NCBI GenBank assembly: GCA_963817515.1
Contig: CAWFPJ010000015.1
Coordinates: forward strand, 124,001-188,000
Source: DATMNI01 sp963817515
Lineage (GTDB): Bacteria; Acidobacteriota; Terriglobia; Bryobacterales; Bryobacteraceae
Length of the DNA: 64,000 bases
Reading direction: 5' to 3'
The position numbers and the translations under genes are program-made. Shown here in pieces: positions 59,703-64,000 of this stretch (position 1 is its first letter; each line of letters opens with the position of its first letter). Under the pieces are notes generated by a model. That model ran no database searches, was not told where the DNA came from, and saw only the letters and a list, made by a program, of their open reading frames with translations.

Positions 59703-62700
59703 ATGTTACAGAGAGGCAATCGCGAGAGCCATCACAGTTTGACGTGGCTCGCTTATGCGGCGATCTTCGCAATCGCGGTAACTGCAATGGGGCAGATCGC
59801 CGGTAGTGGTGCGATTCAAGGTACCGTTACGGATCCTACCGGGGGTGTAATTCCGCAAGCCTCAGTAACCGCCATCAACATCGCAACCGGCGTCCAAACG
59901 GCAAGGGTCACAACTGGCGCCGGCTTGTACGTGATATCGCCACTTCCGGCCGGTGAGTACAGCGTCAAAGTGTCGGCGCAGGGCTTTCAGACTCTGACGC
60001 AGCAGCACGTCGTGGTAGATGCCACCGCCACCGTCGGGTTGAACCTGGAACTCAAGGTTGGCTCAGCCAGCGAGCAGGTCACGGTGGAAGCCACCGCAAC
60101 GTCACTCCATACTGAGGACGCAACCATTGGCGTCAGCATGGGCAACCGTGTGTACAATGCGCTTCCGCTTTCGATGGGCACGGGCGTTCCGAGGGATCCC
60201 ACTTTGTTTATCGCCCTGGTGCCCGGCGTGGCGGCGGTGGTGACGCAAGCGTCCGGACCATCCTACACGTCGTTCAACGGAGCCCAGCAGGAAACCAACG
60301 AACTCTACCTGGAAGGGGTCGCGATGACGTTCCCCAACCAGCAGGGCGATACGCGCGACCTGTCATTGGGGGTTTCGGTGGAGGCCGTGGAACAGTTCCA
60401 GGTTGAAATCAACGGCCAAAAGGCGCAGTACCAGGGCCAGGGAATGCACAACTACGTGCTGAAGTCGGGAGGCAACCAGTTTCACGGCGCGGTGTACGAG
60501 TATTTCCGTAACACCGACCTCGACGCCCGCGGTTTCTTTTCTCCGTTCGTTCCGGTCGACCATCAAAACGAATTCGGCGGCAATATTGGCGGCCCGATCA
60601 AGAAAGACAAAATCTTTTTCTTTACCAACTTCAGCGGATACTACTACAATACGGCGACAGCGCCGGTCTTTCTGTCGATTCCCACTTTGGCCCAGCGGAA
60701 CGGCGACTTCAGCACTCTGCCAACTGTCATCTATGACCCCGGGACTTACGGGTGCGTTGGCGCGATCTGTTCCAAACAGCCGTTCGCGGGCAACCAGATT
60801 CCGGCCAACCTCATCTCTCCCGTTGCGAAATCGTTTCAATCTTACATGGTGGCCCCCAGCAATCCCAATCTTCTGAATAACTATCTGTCCACGCTGCCAA
60901 AGTCCTTGAGTAACAAGAATACGACCAGCAAGGTTGATCTGAACCTCTCATCGAAGAATCGCTTATATGGTTTGTACGCCCGCGGAAAGTATGCCACGGA
61001 CTACACCGGCAATCTGACGCCCACGGGAACCGCGCTTCCGCTTCCGTACAACAGCTCGTCCGGAATCGTCGAAGAGATGCCCACAATCGCCCAGATACAC
61101 CATACCCACGTGTTCAGCTCCAGCTGGCTCAACGATGCCAGCTTTGGCCTCACGCGGATTTGGATACCGCTCTTCAGCAATACGGCGGCGGGCGGATACC
61201 CGCAGAAGGCCGGGTTGACGGGCTTGCCGCCGGGAAATGCGTCGCTTCAATTTCCGGCGATCAACTTCGCCGGTCCCAACGCGCCGATTAATTGGGCGAC
61301 AACCGGACCATTCAATGAAGCGGAAAACAATTTTACGTTTCAAGACAACGTTCAATGGGTGCACGGCAAGCATGCTGTGACATTCGGATTCCAACTCCAG
61401 CGACTGCAGGACAACCGCACTCCCGCCGACACCGGCAGCAATGCCAGTTTCAGCTTCAGCAACAACGAAACAGCCGGCTTTTCCCCAACCGGAACCCTGC
61501 TTTCCACGACCGGCAACGCCTATGCCAGCTACTTGCTGGGCGCGGTGGATTCGGCCGCCATCGCGCAAAACTCGGTTGTCGTATACGGGGCGCGCTACCG
61601 CGATTACTCAGCCTTTGTCCAGGACGATTGGAGAGTCGGCACGCGGCTGACCCTGAATATCGGGCTGCGGTGGGACCTTTTTGGTCCCAGTCATGAAGTG
61701 GCCAACCGTATGTCATTCATGATTCCGACCATACCGAACCCCGCCGCGGGGGGACAATTGGGCGCTCTGCAATTCGCCGGCACCGGCCCGAACACCTGCA
61801 ACTGCGACGTTCCTTACGATACTCACTACCGGAACTTTGAGCCGCGCATTGGCTTGGCTTACTCGGTGAATTCGAAGACCGTGATCCGCGCCGGGTTCAA
61901 CACGAATTACGCCCATGGGGCGGCCGGCATCGGCGGCAATGGCAGCGGCGCCGGGCCCAGCCAGTTGGGGTTCAACGCGAGCGCGACTTTTTCAAGCCCC
62001 GCAACCGGACTGCCGGCGTTCTACTGGGACCAGGGCGTACCGCCGTTCCAGAAGCCGCCCTTCCTCAACCCGGGATATGGCGCTGGTTTTACGACCACCA
62101 ATCCTACCGGCGCCGTGAGCGTGCCGTACGCCAGCCCGAGCCTGGCGGCAAGACCGCCGTACTATATCAATTGGAGCTTCGGCCTTCAACGGCAATTCGG
62201 CTCCAGCTGGACGGCCGGCGCCGCTTACTCGGCAAGCGTGGGACATTTCCTGCCGCGCAACGGCGACACCGGCGTTTGGAGTAATTCCATTCTGCCGCAG
62301 TATCTGGTGCTGGGTTCGCTGCTGGGCGTGCAAGCTACGCCCGCCAATATCGCCGCCGCGCAGGCCATTGTTCCGGGCGTGGCGCTGCCGTTCAGTAATT
62401 TCCAGGGAACCATCGGGCAGATGTTGAAGCCGTTCCCCCAGTACTCTGGAGTCACTTACTACTCCGGCGATCTCGGGAACTCAACCTATAACTCTCTTCA
62501 AGCCACGCTCGAGCGTAGATTTGCCAAAGGATTCACCACTCAGACCGGCTACACATTCAGCAAAGAAATCGATAACTCCATCGGAGCGGGCACCAACCTC
62601 GGCGCCGTGGGCGGCAATCGGAATCCATATGCGGGCGGGCTCGACAAGGCACTCGGCGCTATCGACCGGCGTCATGTTTTCCATGCCACCTTCCTCTATG

Positions 62701-63248
62701 CCCTTCCGTTCGGCAAAGGTTACAGCCTCGGCAATAGCAACGCCGCGGTACGCAGCCTGGTCAGCGGTTGGCAGATTTCCGGAATCATTACATACACTTC
62801 GGGAGCGCCGATTGCCATTACCGGTTCCGGCTGCAATACACCGGCCATCACCTCGACGTGCATCGCGAGTTACAACCCTTCGTTTACCGGGCCGGTGCTG
62901 ATCAATGGCGACTTCGGCAGCGGCAATGCCCTGGCTCCGGGCGCGGTGTCGTACTATGACAAGCGGGCTTTCGCGGACCCGGCGCCGTACACCTTCGGGA
63001 ACCTTCCGCGATCGGCTCCCTTTGGCCTGTTCGTGCCTTACCTTCTGGATGAGTCCATCAGTCTGCGCCGCGAAATCGCCATTCGTGAACGCTGGAAACT
63101 CGCCATCACGGCGGACGTATTCAATATAACCAATTCCGTTCACTTCGCCGCGCCCGGAACAAATATCGATTCCTCCAATTTCGGCCAGGTCTCGACCACT
63201 ACTAACTTGCCGCGCAAGATCCAACTGAATGCTCGAATTACTTTCTAA
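59703..63248 (+). CDS. TonB-dependent-receptor-like outer-membrane protein with N-terminal carboxypeptidase-regulatory domain
   Basis: This protein of about 1180 aa starts at ATG 59703 behind GGGAGG. After a signal peptide (YAAIFAIAVTAMG), a CarboxypepD_reg/Cna-B-like domain reads GAIQGTVTDPTGGVIPQASV, VTTGAGLYVISPLPAGEYSV. A plug-like region with VEAVEQFQVEINGQKAQY, GGNQFHGAVYEYFRN and EFGGNIGGPIKKDKIFFF comes next, then a C-terminal barrel with aromatic-ended strands and a terminal Phe. This Oar-like class is hugely expanded in Acidobacteriota and is assumed to import glycans or siderophores. The convergent neighbour is a Gfo/Idh/MocA gene. Confidence 0.93.
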   Translation: MLQRGNRESHHSLTWLAYAAIFAIAVTAMGQIAGSGAIQGTVTDPTGGVIPQASVTAINIATGVQTARVTTGAGLYVISPLPAGEYSVKVSAQGFQTLTQQHVVVDATATVGLNLELKVGSASEQVTVEATATSLHTEDATIGVSMGNRVYNALPLSMGTGVPRDPTLFIALVPGVAAVVTQASGPSYTSFNGAQQETNELYLEGVAMTFPNQQGDTRDLSLGVSVEAVEQFQVEINGQKAQYQGQGMHNYVLKSGGNQFHGAVYEYFRNTDLDARGFFSPFVPVDHQNEFGGNIGGPIKKDKIFFFTNFSGYYYNTATAPVFLSIPTLAQRNGDFSTLPTVIYDPGTYGCVGAICSKQPFAGNQIPANLISPVAKSFQSYMVAPSNPNLLNNYLSTLPKSLSNKNTTSKVDLNLSSKNRLYGLYARGKYATDYTGNLTPTGTALPLPYNSSSGIVEEMPTIAQIHHTHVFSSSWLNDASFGLTRIWIPLFSNTAAGGYPQKAGLTGLPPGNASLQFPAINFAGPNAPINWATTGPFNEAENNFTFQDNVQWVHGKHAVTFGFQLQRLQDNRTPADTGSNASFSFSNNETAGFSPTGTLLSTTGNAYASYLLGAVDSAAIAQNSVVVYGARYRDYSAFVQDDWRVGTRLTLNIGLRWDLFGPSHEVANRMSFMIPTIPNPAAGGQLGALQFAGTGPNTCNCDVPYDTHYRNFEPRIGLAYSVNSKTVIRAGFNTNYAHGAAGIGGNGSGAGPSQLGFNASATFSSPATGLPAFYWDQGVPPFQKPPFLNPGYGAGFTTTNPTGAVSVPYASPSLAARPPYYINWSFGLQRQFGSSWTAGAAYSASVGHFLPRNGDTGVWSNSILPQYLVLGSLLGVQATPANIAAAQAIVPGVALPFSNFQGTIGQMLKPFPQYSGVTYYSGDLGNSTYNSLQATLERRFAKGFTTQTGYTFSKEIDNSIGAGTNLGAVGGNRNPYAGGLDKALGAIDRRHVFHATFLYALPFGKGYSLGNSNAAVRSLVSGWQISGIITYTSGAPIAITGSGCNTPAITSTCIASYNPSFTGPVLINGDFGSGNALAPGAVSYYDKRAFADPAPYTFGNLPRSAPFGLFVPYLLDESISLRREIAIRERWKLAITADVFNITNSVHFAAPGTNIDSSNFGQVSTTTNLPRKIQLNARITF

Positions 63249-63266
63249 AGTCTTGACGAGCCGTGC

Positions 63267-64000
63267 TCATATATCGACGCCGAAATCGCTCCAGTTGACG
63301 ACCTTCTCCGTCGCCATCGCCTCATGACCCAGAATGGCGGTTAGCGCCGCCGTGGCGCCGATCGTGATATCCGCCGGAAGCTTCGTGCCTTTGGTGATGG
63401 AGTCGTAGAATGCTTCTATGTGCGCGAATTGGTCTTCTTCCCGCTTGGGCGCCAGTGCCGATGGCTGGGCGTCTCCCGTCAGGGAATACATCATGGTAGT
63501 GGACATAAGATCCACCGCTCCCTTGGTCCCATAAACATAGACGGATTGATTGCCGTTGGGCATCGACCGGGGATGAAACACATTCTGCGTGAATGACATC
63601 ATCACGCCGTTCGGATACTTGTATGTCAGGCTTCCGCAGTCGAAAATCGTACGTCCGGGCGGATCGTTCTTGTGCATCAGTATGCCGCCAAAACCGGAGG
63701 CGTGTAACGGATGAGCTCCGATCACCCAGTTGCATACATCCAGATTGTGCACTGACTGCTCGATCAGATAGCCTCCGGATTTAGAAACATCGAAGTACCA
63801 ATCGGCAGAGGACCCATCATGGGCAAGATCCGCGGTCGCGTGCCGTTGGGCTTTCACCATAATCACATCGCCGATCGCCCCTTCTCGAATCTTCCCCACC
63901 GCCTCGCCCAGTTGTTTAAAAGAACGCAACTGCTGCCCGGGAACAAATACCTTCTTGGTGCTCCTGGCCACCTCTAACAGCGCGCGAACCTGTGCGGCAT
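63267..64000 (-). CDS. Gfo/Idh/MocA family oxidoreductase (5' end outside window)
   Basis: The frame is open through the window end, reading AAQVRALLEVARSTKKVFVP at its visible start, so the N-terminal nucleotide-binding half lies beyond 64000. Visible are the family's second-domain elements: GAIGDVIMVKAQRHATADL, SKSGGYLIEQSVHNLDVCNW, then PNGNQSVYVYGTKGAVDL and EDQFAHIEAFYDSITKGTK. It is a different paralogue from that at 53.6 kb. Probably a sugar dehydrogenase or isomerase-like enzyme. Confidence 0.88.
   Translation of the reverse strand, partial: AAQVRALLEVARSTKKVFVPGQQLRSFKQLGEAVGKIREGAIGDVIMVKAQRHATADLAHDGSSADWYFDVSKSGGYLIEQSVHNLDVCNWVIGAHPLHASGFGGILMHKNDPPGRTIFDCGSLTYKYPNGVMMSFTQNVFHPRSMPNGNQSVYVYGTKGAVDLMSTTMMYSLTGDAQPSALAPKREEDQFAHIEAFYDSITKGTKLPADITIGATAALTAILGHEAMATEKVVNWSDFGVDI

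Noticed and set aside
1..64000. tRNA, rRNA, CRISPR arrays, insertion sequences, attachment sites
   Set aside because: No rRNA-like or tRNA-like stretch, no regularly spaced repeats and no transposase or integrase frames were recognised. Short intergenic gaps leave little room for them.

Overview
The window is GC-rich, densely coded bacterial chromosome. The gene families point to Acidobacteriota, most likely the Bryobacterales/'Solibacter' side. They include a PadR-linked ADOP-type permease, a TIGR03435 protein, a TIGR03436-like VWA protein, a TIGR03663 membrane glycosyltransferase, a DUF1501 + PSCyt1/DUF1549/DUF1553 pair, a carboxypeptidase-regulatory/TonB-type outer-membrane receptor, and several Tat-type twin-arginine secreted enzymes. 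This assignment is inferred from family content. I recognise no rRNA, tRNA, CRISPR array or transposase.

Layout. 1-1.7 kb: 3' end of a tricorn-like S41 protease. 1.7-11.2 kb: an effector-like island. It has a DUF4123 (type VI adaptor family) gene and two beta-rich proteins on the plus strand, facing a minus-strand run that encodes a very large metzincin-motif protein, a secreted 532-aa protein and a peptidoglycan-binding + M15 + M23 hydrolase split by a frameshift. No VgrG, Hcp or PAAR gene lies in the window. 11.2-15.4 kb: NHL-repeat protein, PadR regulator and ADOP permease. 15.5-22.1 kb: TerC membrane protein, then a sigma-54 locus. The locus comprises a histidine kinase/NtrC-type activator pair, a divergent small secreted protein with a very good -24/-12 promoter, and an overlapping operon of two DUF302 proteins, a PGPGW membrane protein, a pseudo-receiver, an unlisted 47-aa membrane protein and a DksA-type zinc finger protein. 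22.1-24.9 kb: a decayed ABC exporter (ATPase tail plus permease). 25-36 kb: secreted hydrolases and the DUF1501/PSD1 pair. 36-44.5 kb: a YtrA-like GntR/ABC operon, small membrane or secreted proteins, ThuA, an outer-membrane barrel, a VWA protein and a VTT-domain protein. 44.6-53.2 kb: SDR dehydrogenase, then two large signal-less hypothetical proteins divergent from a GMC (cholesterol-oxidase-like) oxidoreductase with an unusual repeated C-terminal domain. 53.2-64 kb: PadR, a Gfo/Idh/MocA oxidoreductase, HEAT-repeat protein, glycosyltransferase, a TonB-type receptor and a second, partial Gfo/Idh/MocA gene.

Many otherwise good genes are interrupted by single-base frame changes, near 5610, 11702, 12882, 13333, 17581, 39470/39695, 41740, 41975, 45905, 51680 and 54185. 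Reading across each change restores family-like protein, so most look like uncorrected assembly indels. The 22.1-24 kb ABC region carries far more lesions and a missing ATPase N-terminus, and looks like a real pseudogene.
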